In this document: positions 26,115-34,950 of the stretch, piece after piece
Numbering within the stretch: the first letter of the stretch is position 1
Layout of the letters: each line of letters begins with the position of its first letter
Assembly (NCBI GenBank): GCA_937923515.1
Contig: CALDUF010000088.1
Coordinates: 1 to 35,379, forward strand
Reading direction: 5' to 3'
Origin: an uncultured Flavobacteriaceae bacterium
GTDB taxonomy: Bacteria; Bacteroidota; Bacteroidia; Flavobacteriales; Flavobacteriaceae
DNA length: 35,379 nt
Position numbers and translations under genes: made by a program
The notes under the pieces: generated by a model
What the model saw: the letters and a program-made list of their open reading frames with translations, nothing else
Told to the model about the DNA's origin: nothing
The model's database searches: none

Positions 26115-26246
26115 TACGAAATTTTAAAAAAGTTGAATTTTATTTTGTGTGTAAATATAACAATTCGTAAGCTATGAATTTTATGCTTTTTTTTAGGATT
26201 CGACTATAATTTAGCTAGTTCAGTATTTAGTTTGTAATCTTTCCTT

Positions 26247-26254
26247 TATTTTTG
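26247..26254 (+). promoter_or_regulatory. -7 box of the SprT-like gene, possibly leaderless
   Basis: TATTTTTG matches TAnnTTTG and ends six bases before the ATG at 26260, so the transcript would start at or next to the start codon. The GTG at 26254 overlaps the last base of the box and is therefore a poor start. Confidence 0.5.
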
Positions 26255-26259
26255 TGTTA

Positions 26260-26859
26260 ATGCAAACCCAATTTCAAGATTACATTCCAAAACACGCAAT
26301 TTTAAAGGTACAATCACTTTTAGCACATGGCAACTTAGTTGTTAAAATAAAAAAAGAGCGTAAAACAAAACATGGAGATTATAAGCCTCTGTATGATGGT
26401 AAGCACCAAATTACCATTAACTCAAATTTAAATAAATTTCGATTTCTTATCACTTTAATTCACGAAATCGCACATTTTGAAGCCTTTAAAACATATGGCA
26501 GATTTATAAAACCGCATGGGCAAGAGTGGAAGCAAACCTTTCAGCATTTAATGTTACCTTTTTTAAACCCTGAGGTTTTTCCAAATAATTTATTGCCACT
26601 ATTAGCAAAACACTTTAAGAACCCAAAAGCATCTAGCGATACAGACATACAACTGGCCTTAGCATTAAAGCAATTTGACGAACCCAATGATAAAACCTTT
26701 ATTTTTGAAGTACCTTTGGGACATACATTTAAATTGTACAATGGTAAAGTTTTTAAAATGCTTAAAAAACGCGTAAAGCGATATGAGTGTGTAGAGATTA
26801 AAACAGGTAAATTGTATTTGTTTAATGCTAATGCAGAAGTTGAATTGATAAAACAATAA
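26260..26859 (+). CDS. SprT-like zinc metalloprotein
   Basis: SprT/Spartan-like domain protein of 199 residues, probably a cytoplasmic zinc protease. The zinc motif HEIAH is at 68-72 and the likely third ligand H86 is in KPHGQEW. The domain begins with the helix DYIPKHAILKVQSLL. The C-terminal part (about 140-199) has short strands (FKLYNGKVFKMLKKRVKRYECVEIKTG), resembling a zinc-ribbon position but without paired cysteines. In eukaryotes Spartan degrades DNA-protein crosslinks; the bacterial role is unsettled. I use the ATG at 26260 rather than GTG at 26254. One base separates it from manC. Confidence 0.87.
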   Translation: MQTQFQDYIPKHAILKVQSLLAHGNLVVKIKKERKTKHGDYKPLYDGKHQITINSNLNKFRFLITLIHEIAHFEAFKTYGRFIKPHGQEWKQTFQHLMLPFLNPEVFPNNLLPLLAKHFKNPKASSDTDIQLALALKQFDEPNDKTFIFEVPLGHTFKLYNGKVFKMLKKRVKRYECVEIKTGKLYLFNANAEVELIKQ

Positions 26860-26860
26860 A

Positions 26861-27940
26861 ATGAATAAAAATTATTATGCTATTTTAATGGCAGGCGGTG
26901 TAGGTTCTAGATTTTGGCCTGTAAGTACTCAAGATTTTCCCAAACAGTTTCACGACATGTTAGGAACAGGAGATACTTTGATACAGAAAACTTTTCAACG
27001 ATTGTCGCACTTAATTCCAAAAGAGAATATCTTAATTTTAACTAACGAGAGATATAATGATTTGGTTTTAGAACAATTGCCAGAAGTAGAACAAAAACAA
27101 GTGGTTTTAGAACCAGCAATGCGAAATACAGCACCATGTATTTTGTATGCATCCTTAAAAATTCAAAAGGAAAACCCTGATGCAGTAATGATTGTAGCAC
27201 CAAGTGATCATTGGATTGAAGACGAAGCTACGTTTTCTAAAAATGTACAAGATGCTTTTAATTTTTGTGAAGATAATGATGCGTTGATGACGCTGGGTAT
27301 TCAACCTACATTTCCAAATACAGGTTATGGTTACATCGAATTTGATAAAACAAATACATCAAACATCAAATCTGTAAATCAGTTTAGAGAAAAACCAGAT
27401 TACGAAACGGCAAAGGGATTTATAGCCCAAGGTAATTTTTTATGGAATGCAGGGATTTTTATGTGGAGTGTAAAAAGTGCTGTAAATGCATTTAAGAATA
27501 ACCAACCTAAATTGTTTGAACTGTTTGAAAAGGGTATTAGAGACTACAATACAAATTCTGAAAGCGATTTTATAAAAGAAAATTATCCGAAAGCTGAGAA
27601 TATTTCTGTGGATTATGCTATCATGGAAAAATCAAGCAATGTATATGTTATTGCTGCTGAATTTGATTGGAACGATTTAGGAACCTGGGGCAGTTTATAC
27701 GATAAACTAGATAAAAATAATACTGGTAATGCCATTGTAAATGCACGTACACTAACCGAGGATGCATCAGGAAATATGATTAAAACAGCCAACAATAAGA
27801 TAGTAGTTGTTGATAGTTTAAACGATTATATTATAGTGGATAAAGAAGATGTTTTACTTATTTACCCAAAAACTAAGGAGCAAGATATTAAGAAAACACT
27901 TCAAAAGGTAAAAGATAAATTTGGAGAAAAATACGGTTAA
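26861..27940 (+). CDS. manC: Mannose-1-phosphate guanylyltransferase
   Basis: Makes GDP-mannose from mannose-1-phosphate and GTP for glycan synthesis. The nucleotide loop AGGVGSRFWPVSTQDFPKQF (residues 11-30) is the family signature. IVAPSDHWI holds the metal Asp, followed by GYGYIEF, FREKPD and NAGIFMW. At 359 residues it is the single-domain form without the C-terminal phosphomannose isomerase domain of long ManC proteins. It lies one base after the SprT-like gene and is a plausible donor supplier for glycosyltransferases in the same window. Confidence 0.93.
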   Translation: MNKNYYAILMAGGVGSRFWPVSTQDFPKQFHDMLGTGDTLIQKTFQRLSHLIPKENILILTNERYNDLVLEQLPEVEQKQVVLEPAMRNTAPCILYASLKIQKENPDAVMIVAPSDHWIEDEATFSKNVQDAFNFCEDNDALMTLGIQPTFPNTGYGYIEFDKTNTSNIKSVNQFREKPDYETAKGFIAQGNFLWNAGIFMWSVKSAVNAFKNNQPKLFELFEKGIRDYNTNSESDFIKENYPKAENISVDYAIMEKSSNVYVIAAEFDWNDLGTWGSLYDKLDKNNTGNAIVNARTLTEDASGNMIKTANNKIVVVDSLNDYIIVDKEDVLLIYPKTKEQDIKKTLQKVKDKFGEKYG

Positions 27941-28004
27941 TACTTAAGGGTGTTGTATTCTAATTTATATTATATTGCATGTACAATGATGCAATTTGAT
28001 TAGA

Positions 28005-29474
28005 ATGGAAGAAAATAAATTTAATTTTTCTGAAGAAGAAACCACCGATAAAAAAGAACATAACGTTGAGCAATCTAAGCAAGAAGTAAAAAAAGATGCT
28101 CAAGGTTTATTTGCAAGTATATCAAAATTTTTAAGTGAGCTTTTAGATTTTAGGGACGATACCGATAGGGTTGCCACTATTGAAGCTATAAAAAATGATA
28201 TCCCTTTTAAAGGCGCTACAGCTTGGATTTTAATATGTTCAATTTTCGTAGCTTCCATTGGTTTAAATGCCGATTCTACAGCGGTAGTTATAGGAGCCAT
28301 GTTAATTTCTCCATTAATGGGGCCAATATTGGGCGTTGGTTTATCTATAGCAATAAACGATATAGATACACTTAAAAAATCATTGATAAACTTAGCTACA
28401 ATGATTGTATTGAGTTTATTAGCGGCATTTCTATTTTTTAAATTTTTTCCAACGGCCGATATTATGACCAACGAATTGTTTGGTCGTACAAAACCAGATG
28501 TAAGAGATGTACTCATCGCGTTTTTTGGTGGTGCAGCCTTAATTATTGCGCGAACCAAAAAGGGAACAATTGCATCTGTAATATTTGGTGTAGCTATTGC
28601 CACAGCTTTAATGCCACCATTATGTACTGCGGGCTATGGTTTAGCACACGATTTTGACATTTTTTTGGGTGCCATGTATTTATTTACCATAAATACTATT
28701 TTTATTGCCTTGGCTACATTTGTGGTATTGAAAATTTTGCGTTTCCCGATGCTTAGATATGCAAATTCTAAAAAGCGTAAACGTATAGCACAATTAGCTT
28801 CTTTTATAGCTATTTTGGTAATGGCGCCAGCTATTTGGACGTTCGTAAAATTTATTAGACAGAGCGGTTTAGAAAGTGATTATAACAACTTTATGAAAAT
28901 TGAAGTTGAACCTAACGATGAGCTGTGGCTACAAAAAGGCACGCCTAATTGGGATGACAAGACCATAACACTTTATTTTAATGGTGAAGTATCTGAGGCT
29001 ACAGTAGCAGATTTAAATAATGAGGTTAAGAATTACGAAAAAATCAAGGACTTCACGCTAAATATTAAAGGGAATAAAAATAGAAGTTTGGATAAAATTT
29101 CTGATGCTTACGATAGAGCCATTCGTGATTTGGATAATAAAGATTACATCATAACTAGACTTCAAGACCAAATTGAAGAATTGCAAAGTAATATCACTAA
29201 TTTAAATAGGCAGATAGAATCTAAAAATAGCAATACTCAAGTGTCATTTTCTAATCTTGCTCGCGATGCAAAGGTGCGATTTAAAGATTTAGAATATTTT
29301 GGATATTCTAAAATGTTAGAATCTAAAGATTTTATAAATATTGATACCGTTTCAGTAATACGATTACAATGGAACACTAGTATGACCGATAGTATAAAAC
29401 TTGCTAAGGAAAATGACCTTAAGGAGTGGTTGGTAAAAGAACTTAAAGAAGATGCGGTTTATGTTTTAAAATAA
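28005..29474 (+). CDS. DUF389 / TIGR00341-type membrane protein with long coiled-coil tail
   Basis: A 489-residue protein of unknown function. The N-terminal 60 residues are charged. A block of about six to eight helices (about 70-290) contains the family stretch ADSTAVVIGAMLISPLMGPI and FGVAIATALMPPLCTAGYG. The last 195 residues are soluble and hold a predicted coiled coil near LDNKDYIITRLQDQIEELQ and a following Asn-rich section. I place the start at ATG 28005; the TTG at 27996 would add three residues only. It stands after manC and converges with mlaF. Function is not known for the family; a transport or stress role has been only guessed. Confidence 0.85.
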   Translation: MEENKFNFSEEETTDKKEHNVEQSKQEVKKDAQGLFASISKFLSELLDFRDDTDRVATIEAIKNDIPFKGATAWILICSIFVASIGLNADSTAVVIGAMLISPLMGPILGVGLSIAINDIDTLKKSLINLATMIVLSLLAAFLFFKFFPTADIMTNELFGRTKPDVRDVLIAFFGGAALIIARTKKGTIASVIFGVAIATALMPPLCTAGYGLAHDFDIFLGAMYLFTINTIFIALATFVVLKILRFPMLRYANSKKRKRIAQLASFIAILVMAPAIWTFVKFIRQSGLESDYNNFMKIEVEPNDELWLQKGTPNWDDKTITLYFNGEVSEATVADLNNEVKNYEKIKDFTLNIKGNKNRSLDKISDAYDRAIRDLDNKDYIITRLQDQIEELQSNITNLNRQIESKNSNTQVSFSNLARDAKVRFKDLEYFGYSKMLESKDFINIDTVSVIRLQWNTSMTDSIKLAKENDLKEWLVKELKEDAVYVLK

Positions 29475-29502
29475 TAAAGCGCATTATTAAATACATAAAA
29501 TA

Positions 29503-30270
29503 CTATTCGTTTTCTTCGATATACATACGTCTCACTTTTTTAAATAGGTTAGACGAATACACAAAATCGGTAACAACTTCATTATCTGTTTTAAAAATGT
29601 TTTCGTTTGAACCTTCCCATGCTTTTAAACCGTTTTTAAGAAATACAATTTTTTCGCCTATTTCCATTACAGAATTCATGTCATGAGAGTTAATTACAGT
29701 GGTAATTTGGTATTCATCTGTAATTTCCTGAATTAAATTATCAATAACAATCGATGTTCTTGGGTCTAATCCAGAATTAGGTTCATCACAAAATAAATAT
29801 TTGGGTTTATTCACTATGGCGCGCGCAATTGCAACTCGCTTTTGCATACCTCCAGAGGCTTCACTAGGCATTTTGTTATGCGCATCAGCAAGATTTACAC
29901 GTTTTAAAACAAAGTCCACACGGTCTTGCATTTCGCTTTTGCTTTGTTTGGTGAACATTTTAAGAGGAAACATTACATTTTCGGCAATCGTTAAAGAGTC
30001 AAAAAGTGCACTGCCTTGAAATACCATACCTATTTCTGCACGTATATTTCGCTTTTCATCTTCAGTTAGTTTAGAAAATACTTTACCATCATAAGCTATA
30101 CTGCCTTCTTGGTAGTCAAACAAGCCTAATAAGCATTTTAAAAAAACAGTTTTTCCAGAACCACTTTGTCCTATAATTAGGTTAGTTTTTCCTTTCTCAA
30201 AGCTAGTAGTTATACCTTTTAGAACTTTAACATCCCCAAACGACTTATGTAAATTTTTAACTTCAATCAT
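29503..30270 (-). CDS. mlaF: ABC transporter ATPase, MlaF-type
   Basis: Cytoplasmic ATPase of an MCE-type lipid transporter that moves phospholipids between the membranes. Walker A is GQSGSGKT, the signature is ASGGMQKRVAIARAI (SGGM, typical of MlaF rather than SGGQ), Walker B is YLFCDEPNSGLDP and the switch His is in INSHDM. I start at the ATG at 30270 (255 residues), whose A overlaps the stop of the permease (TAATG). A longer frame to 30330 would lie entirely inside the permease gene and is not supported. The permease lies upstream; no MCE protein (MlaD) follows, because DUF389 converges here. Confidence 0.92.
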   Translation of the reverse strand: MIEVKNLHKSFGDVKVLKGITTSFEKGKTNLIIGQSGSGKTVFLKCLLGLFDYQEGSIAYDGKVFSKLTEDEKRNIRAEIGMVFQGSALFDSLTIAENVMFPLKMFTKQSKSEMQDRVDFVLKRVNLADAHNKMPSEASGGMQKRVAIARAIVNKPKYLFCDEPNSGLDPRTSIVIDNLIQEITDEYQITTVINSHDMNSVMEIGEKIVFLKNGLKAWEGSNENIFKTDNEVVTDFVYSSNLFKKVRRMYIEENE

Positions 30271-31007
30271 TAACTTAAAAGCATTTGGGTTAAAAAATAG
30301 TTGAGTATAATAATCACTACACTGGTCCAAACAAAAGAGGTTGTACTTGCTTTACCAACTTCTAAAGCGCCACCTTTCATATAAAATCCATGAAAAGATG
30401 GTATTGTAGCTAGTACAAACGCAAAAACTAATGTTTTTATAAATGCATAGACTACATGAAATTCTTCAAAGTCCATTTGCGTACCAGTAATAAAATCATC
30501 TAGAGAACTAAAACCACCATAAACACAGGCGGCCATACCGCCTAAAATACCCAAAAACATGGCTATAGATATTACGAACGGATACAACATTAAGGCGATA
30601 AATTTTGGGAATACCAAATAATTTAATGCGTTAATCCCCATTACTTCTAAAGCATCAATTTGCTCTGTAACTCTCATGGTACCAATACTTGAGGTGATAA
30701 ATGAGCCAACCTTTCCAGCCATTATTATAGACATAAATGTTGGGGCAAATTCTAGGATTATAGACTGTCGTGTTGCGTAGCCTACTAACGATTTTGGAAT
30801 AAGAGGATTATCAATATTTAGTGCCGTTTGTATGGTTACAACACCACCAACAAAAAACGAAATAAAGGCCACAATACCCAAAGAGCCAATAATTAAATCA
30901 TCTATGTCTTTTAGTATAAGTTGTTTCATTACACTCCACTTGGTGGGTTTGCGAAACATCTCAATAATCATTAAAAAGTAAGATCCTATATTATGTAGGT
31001 ACGTCAT
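30270..31007 (-). CDS. mlaE: MCE-transporter permease, MlaE-type
   Basis: Inner-membrane permease of the MCE lipid transporter, partner of MlaF. It has an N-terminal helix that lies along the membrane, then about five helices. Family stretches are SFFVGGVVTIQTAL, GYATRQSIILEFAPTFMSIIMAGKVGSF, RVTEQIDALEVMGINALNYLVFPK and FVLATIPSFHGFYMKGGALEVGKAST. The E-x-x-A-L-x-x-M-G motif is the ATPase-coupling helix. At 245 residues it has normal length. It overlaps mlaF by one base. It is divergent from the phosphatase gene across a 110-base gap; TAATTTAG upstream on the minus strand is a weak -7 candidate. Confidence 0.93.
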   Translation of the reverse strand: MTYLHNIGSYFLMIIEMFRKPTKWSVMKQLILKDIDDLIIGSLGIVAFISFFVGGVVTIQTALNIDNPLIPKSLVGYATRQSIILEFAPTFMSIIMAGKVGSFITSSIGTMRVTEQIDALEVMGINALNYLVFPKFIALMLYPFVISIAMFLGILGGMAACVYGGFSSLDDFITGTQMDFEEFHVVYAFIKTLVFAFVLATIPSFHGFYMKGGALEVGKASTTSFVWTSVVIIILNYFLTQMLLS

Positions 31008-31087
31008 ATAATAAATTGTGTATGCTAAATTATAAAAAACTTAGGGGTATTTAACCTTAATTTTAAATTATGATGTTTTAATATGCG

Positions 31088-31095
31088 TATTTTTG
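31088..31095 (+). promoter_or_regulatory. -7 box of the phosphatase-nuclease operon
   Basis: TATTTTTG fits TAnnTTTG, 22 bases before the phosphatase ATG. No -33 box stands out, and I see no recognisable Pho-type operator in the 110-base gap. Confidence 0.4.
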
Positions 31096-31117
31096 AAAAT
31101 CATAAAAACTTATTGAA

Positions 31118-32740
31118 ATGAAGTACGTAATAGCTTTTTTGTTTACTCTAATATGCAATGTTTCAATTGTTGCGCAACAAGATAAACCTAAATTGGTAGT
31201 TGGTATTGTGGTAGACCAAATGCGTTATGATTATTTAACACGCTTTTACAACAAGTATGGCGATGGTGGTTTTAAGCGTATCATGGCAGAGGGTTTTAAT
31301 TGTAAAAACAATCATTTTAATTATATACCAACATACACGGGGCCAGGGCATGCCTCTGTATTTACGGGAACAACACCAAAATACCACGGCATCATTGCTA
31401 ATAATTGGTATGATAAAGCATTGAAAACAATGGTGTATTGCGCTGGCGATAGCTCTGTTGTAGCTGTAGGAACAAGTTCTGATAAAGAACGCATGTCGCC
31501 TCATAGAATGAAAACGACAACCTTTGCTGATGAAAACAGATTATTCACCCAAATGAAAGGTAAAAGTATTGGCATATCTATAAAAGATAGAGGCGCAATT
31601 TTACCCGTAGGGCATTCCGCAAATGCGGCATATTGGTTTAGAGGAAAAAATGAGGGTAGTTTTGTGTCTAGTACATTTTACATGCAACAATTGCCTAAAT
31701 GGGTAGAAAACTTTAATGCTTCAAATAAAGCAAAATCCTATTTAAAAGAATGGAATACTTTGTATGATATTGCAACGTATACTGAAAGTGGAACAGATTT
31801 AAATGATTTTGAGGGTGGTTTTCAAGGAAAAGAAACAGCTACATTTCCTTATAATTTAAAAAAACTAGCAAAGCAAAATGGTGGTTTAGATATTTTAAAA
31901 GTAAGTCCGTTTGGAAATAGTATTGTTGCAGATTTTGCTATAGCAGCTATAAAAGCAGAAGCATTAGGTAAAGATGATGTTACTGATGTATTAACGGTTA
32001 GCTTTTCTAGTACAGACTATATAGGGCATAATTTTGGAGTAAATTCAAAAGAAATTGAAGATACTTATATTAGATTGGATAAAGATTTAGAACGCTTTTT
32101 AAAGGTTTTAGATACTGAAGTTGGAGTAGGCGAGTACACCTTATTTTTAACTGCAGACCATGGCGCTATAGAAGTGCCTGCTTATTTAAAAACTGCCAAA
32201 ATACCAGCGGGTTATATTGAGCGTGCGGCGAGGAAAGAACAGTTTAACACCTTTTTGATGGAAACGTTTGGGACGGTTGATATTGTAGAAAATATAAGCA
32301 ACAATCAAATTTTTCTAAATAGAGCTATGGTTGCCGCACTTGGATTAAATTTAGAAGCGGTACAAAAACAAATAGCACAAGAGCAATTAACGTATAAGCA
32401 TATTGATAAAGTGTACACCGCAACTACAATGAGTACCGTTTATTTTAAGGATGGTATAGAAAGTTTGTTGCAAAAGGGATATCATCAAAAACGATCGGGT
32501 GATGTGTTATTGGTTGATGATCCGTCCTATATTGCCTATTGGGAAACAGGATCTACCCACGGTAGCGGTTTAAATTATGACACACACGTACCACTACTAT
32601 TCTTTGGAAAAGGTATTAAAAAAGGACACACTTATAAGAAAACTGAGATTACAGACATAGCACCCACAATAACAGCTTTATTGGGTATTGGTTTTCCTAA
32701 TTTTGCTATTGGTCAACCATTAGATTACATTTTAGAGTAA
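31118..32740 (+). CDS. pafA: PafA-type alkaline phosphatase
   Basis: Exported phosphomonoesterase of the alkaline phosphatase superfamily. It has a signal peptide ending SIVAQ. The nucleophile is T74 in PTYTGPGHAS, and N95 in IIANNWYDK lies 21 residues later, the same spacing as the T79/N100 pair of Elizabethkingia PafA. The Lys and Arg of SIKDRGAILPVGH fit the two phosphate-binding residues of PafA. Metal ligands include D33 (IVVDQM), TADHGA and the His of GSTHGS. At 540 residues the length fits. PafA is calcium-independent and not inhibited by phosphate in known cases. Its stop overlaps the start of the nuclease gene (TAATG). Confidence 0.9.
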   Translation: MKYVIAFLFTLICNVSIVAQQDKPKLVVGIVVDQMRYDYLTRFYNKYGDGGFKRIMAEGFNCKNNHFNYIPTYTGPGHASVFTGTTPKYHGIIANNWYDKALKTMVYCAGDSSVVAVGTSSDKERMSPHRMKTTTFADENRLFTQMKGKSIGISIKDRGAILPVGHSANAAYWFRGKNEGSFVSSTFYMQQLPKWVENFNASNKAKSYLKEWNTLYDIATYTESGTDLNDFEGGFQGKETATFPYNLKKLAKQNGGLDILKVSPFGNSIVADFAIAAIKAEALGKDDVTDVLTVSFSSTDYIGHNFGVNSKEIEDTYIRLDKDLERFLKVLDTEVGVGEYTLFLTADHGAIEVPAYLKTAKIPAGYIERAARKEQFNTFLMETFGTVDIVENISNNQIFLNRAMVAALGLNLEAVQKQIAQEQLTYKHIDKVYTATTMSTVYFKDGIESLLQKGYHQKRSGDVLLVDDPSYIAYWETGSTHGSGLNYDTHVPLLFFGKGIKKGHTYKKTEITDIAPTITALLGIGFPNFAIGQPLDYILE

Positions 32741-33546
32741 TGAAAAAACGCGCATGGGTGTCGCTTTTAGCGATTGTAGTTTTATTGGCAGTTTATGGAT
32801 ACGAGTATGTTTTAGATGCTGAAGAAAACACTGAATTAATTTCTGAAGGACAACAAACAAAATCTAGCACTAACGAGTATTTTTTGCCCACAAGTACAAC
32901 CCAACAAATAATACACCATAACGGATATTCTTTATCATACAGTGAACAACACGAACAAGCCGAATGGGTAGCTTACGAGTTGAAAAAATCGCATCTATCA
33001 AATTCAGATCATAAACGACCATATTTTGAAGTAGATAAGGCTGTAAAAACAGGCGCAGCAAGTTGGCGAAATTATAAAGGCTCTGGTTATGATAGAGGGC
33101 ATTTATGTCCTGCAGGCGATAGGCGCTACACTAAAGCAGCACATGATGAAACATTTTTAACCAGCAATATTTCGCCGCAAGAGCATCAGTTTAATTCTGG
33201 GGTATGGAATAGGTTAGAACAAAAAGTACGCTATTGGGCGCGCAAATACGATGGCGTATTTGTAGTAACAGGAGGTGTTTTAAAAGGTAACATGAAAACT
33301 ATTGGTAAAGAAGACGTGGCCATACCAAATCAATTTTATAAAGTATTGATTGATACTAACTCTGGAACAACCAAAATGATAGCATTTTTAATGCCTCACA
33401 AAGATTCTAAAAAGCCCCTTTACGAATTTGTAGTTTCAGTTGATACTATTGAGCAGCTTACAGGAATAGATTTTTTTTCTGAATTAGAGGATGGCATTGA
33501 GCGCAAACTCGAAGCCTCTAGCAGTTACAAAGGTTGGAGTTTTTAG
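32740..33546 (+). CDS. DNA/RNA non-specific endonuclease, membrane-anchored or exported
   Basis: NUC1/Serratia-nuclease family enzyme that cuts single- and double-stranded nucleic acid. One N-terminal hydrophobic helix (about 7-22) acts as signal or anchor, so the enzyme acts outside the cytoplasm. The active site is DRGH (118-121, catalytic His121) and the metal Asn is N152 in FNSGVWNRLE; SNISPQ (142-147) lies between. At 268 residues it is a single-domain enzyme. The ATG overlaps the pafA stop by one base, so translation is coupled. The gene pair suggests release of phosphate from nucleic acid (inference). It converges with a glycosyltransferase gene 28 bases away. Confidence 0.9.
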   Translation: MKKRAWVSLLAIVVLLAVYGYEYVLDAEENTELISEGQQTKSSTNEYFLPTSTTQQIIHHNGYSLSYSEQHEQAEWVAYELKKSHLSNSDHKRPYFEVDKAVKTGAASWRNYKGSGYDRGHLCPAGDRRYTKAAHDETFLTSNISPQEHQFNSGVWNRLEQKVRYWARKYDGVFVVTGGVLKGNMKTIGKEDVAIPNQFYKVLIDTNSGTTKMIAFLMPHKDSKKPLYEFVVSVDTIEQLTGIDFFSELEDGIERKLEASSSYKGWSF

Positions 33547-33574
33547 CAGTTTATAACTATTTGGTATAAGCATG

Positions 33575-34426
33575 TTAAGGCTTAAGTTTTCCTATCATAC
33601 CTTTCCAACGTAACTTCCTTATAAATTTACCTTCGTCTTCCGAAACTAAAAACTCAGGTTTTACCTTTCTGGCTTTAAAATAGCCACCCATGTAATCTTT
33701 AAAAAGCGAAAAATTACTTTTTTTGTAGGCCAACTTTATAGCAGATATTAAAGTGATAAAAAAACCATAGCGCATTTTATACATAGCCTCACCTTGTAAA
33801 TGTTTTGAGGCTTTATTATAACCAATACCAGTTGGTTTTAAATGTTTAACATGAAGTGATGCATCAGTTAAAATTTCCCAACCATAATATTTTGCAAGTA
33901 ATTCATCTACGGTGTCCCAACCCATAGACCGTTTTAATTGTCCTATTTGTTCAAAACAATCTTTTCTGTAGGCTTTTAAAGCACCACGAATATGATCTTT
34001 ACGCGTTAGGTTTTCCAAAATCCATTCACCACCTTTTTCAATGTAGCAGAAACCAGCAGCCATTCCTAGTTTTGGGTTGTTATTGAACTGTTCAGCTAGA
34101 GTTTCAAGATAGTTTTCAGGGAAAATCAAGTCGGCATCAAACTTGCAGATAATATCATAATCATCATCTAAGATTTCAACCCCTTTGTAAAATGCATTAA
34201 TAATTTTTGAGCCTGGTAAATGTTTATCTGAAGACCTGACGTTGACCAAAGAGATGAAATTATGTTTTTGAACAAAATCGTCTACCACAGATTCAGTTTT
34301 ATCGGTAGAATTATCATTAACAACAATAATACGCTTGGGCTGTAATGTTTGTTGCACTAACGAGTAGAGTGTTAACCCAACTGTAGTAGCTTCGTTGTGT
34401 GCAGGTATGATGATGTAGAAATTCAC
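33575..34426 (-). CDS. Family 2 glycosyltransferase
   Basis: GT-A fold glycosyltransferase: FYIIIPAHNEATT at the N-terminus, VVNDNSTDKTE for nucleotide binding and CKFDADLIFPENY with the D-x-D metal site. GWDTVDE resembles the acceptor-site ED motif. At 283 residues it has no membrane helices, although the C-terminal third is basic. The start is a GTG directly after the methyltransferase TAA; no ATG lies nearby and the conserved strand starts at residue 3, so GTG is well supported. It is the last gene of the three-gene minus-strand run. Sugar and acceptor are unknown. Confidence 0.87.
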   Translation of the reverse strand: MNFYIIIPAHNEATTVGLTLYSLVQQTLQPKRIIVVNDNSTDKTESVVDDFVQKHNFISLVNVRSSDKHLPGSKIINAFYKGVEILDDDYDIICKFDADLIFPENYLETLAEQFNNNPKLGMAAGFCYIEKGGEWILENLTRKDHIRGALKAYRKDCFEQIGQLKRSMGWDTVDELLAKYYGWEILTDASLHVKHLKPTGIGYNKASKHLQGEAMYKMRYGFFITLISAIKLAYKKSNFSLFKDYMGGYFKARKVKPEFLVSEDEGKFIRKLRWKGMIGKLKP

Positions 34427-34948
34427 TTAAATTCTTTCAGCATATACGATATAGTATCTTGGTGTAAACCATCTTAAGATAGGACGAATGCCAAATTTTT
34501 TAGTTGGGTTTGTCCATTTTTCGCGATCTATAATTTTCCACCCAGATTTTTCAAGGAGCCAATCAAATTGCCAGTCTTCAAATTCATGATAATGTCTATC
34601 TAGCATATCTGTTTTGCTTCTGTATGCTGGAGTAAACCAAATCTTTAATGGAATACTAGCTACGAGTTTATCTGCTTTAATAGATTTTAAAACAGTAAAT
34701 GGAGATAATAAATGTTCAAAAATTTCAAAAGCAGTTACCACTTCTGTTTTGGAGTTTTCGATGGTTGAAGTGTTAATATCTAAATCTTCGCCCTTAGTAT
34801 TTTCTACTGAATAGCCATGTTTTTGCATAATTTCAGAAAACGGATTTTCAACACCTAAATCTAGAATAGCTTCAGATTTAGAAATGTGTTTTTCTAAAAA
34901 CGCGATGGTATGTTTAAATCGTTTGTTAGGAAAAGTGTTTTCGTACAT
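34427..34948 (-). CDS. Short class I methyltransferase-like protein
   Basis: A 173-residue protein resembling a truncated SAM methyltransferase. A motif-I-like strand AILDLGVENPFSEIM lacks the usual Gly-x-Gly after the acidic residue. A motif-IV-like stretch AFEIFEHLLSPF and the tail DRHYHEFEDWQFDWLLEKSGW are typical of methyltransferase_23-like proteins. The loss of glycines may mean weak SAM binding or a changed role. It begins 2 bases after the stop of the KAS III gene and abuts the glycosyltransferase. Methyltransferase identity is likely by pattern, with the activity unproved. Confidence 0.72.
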   Translation of the reverse strand: MYENTFPNKRFKHTIAFLEKHISKSEAILDLGVENPFSEIMQKHGYSVENTKGEDLDINTSTIENSKTEVVTAFEIFEHLLSPFTVLKSIKADKLVASIPLKIWFTPAYRSKTDMLDRHYHEFEDWQFDWLLEKSGWKIIDREKWTNPTKKFGIRPILRWFTPRYYIVYAERI

Positions 34949-34950
34949 TA

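Noticed and set aside
28100-28603. 167-codon open frame antisense to the DUF389 gene
   Set aside because: It is in the shadow of a clear membrane-protein gene, has no promoter or family-like motif, and its composition reflects the reverse complement of hydrophobic codons.
30271-30330. Longer mlaF with 20 extra N-terminal residues
   Set aside because: The extension lies inside mlaE in another frame; ATG 30270 gives the standard MIEVKNLHKSFG start.
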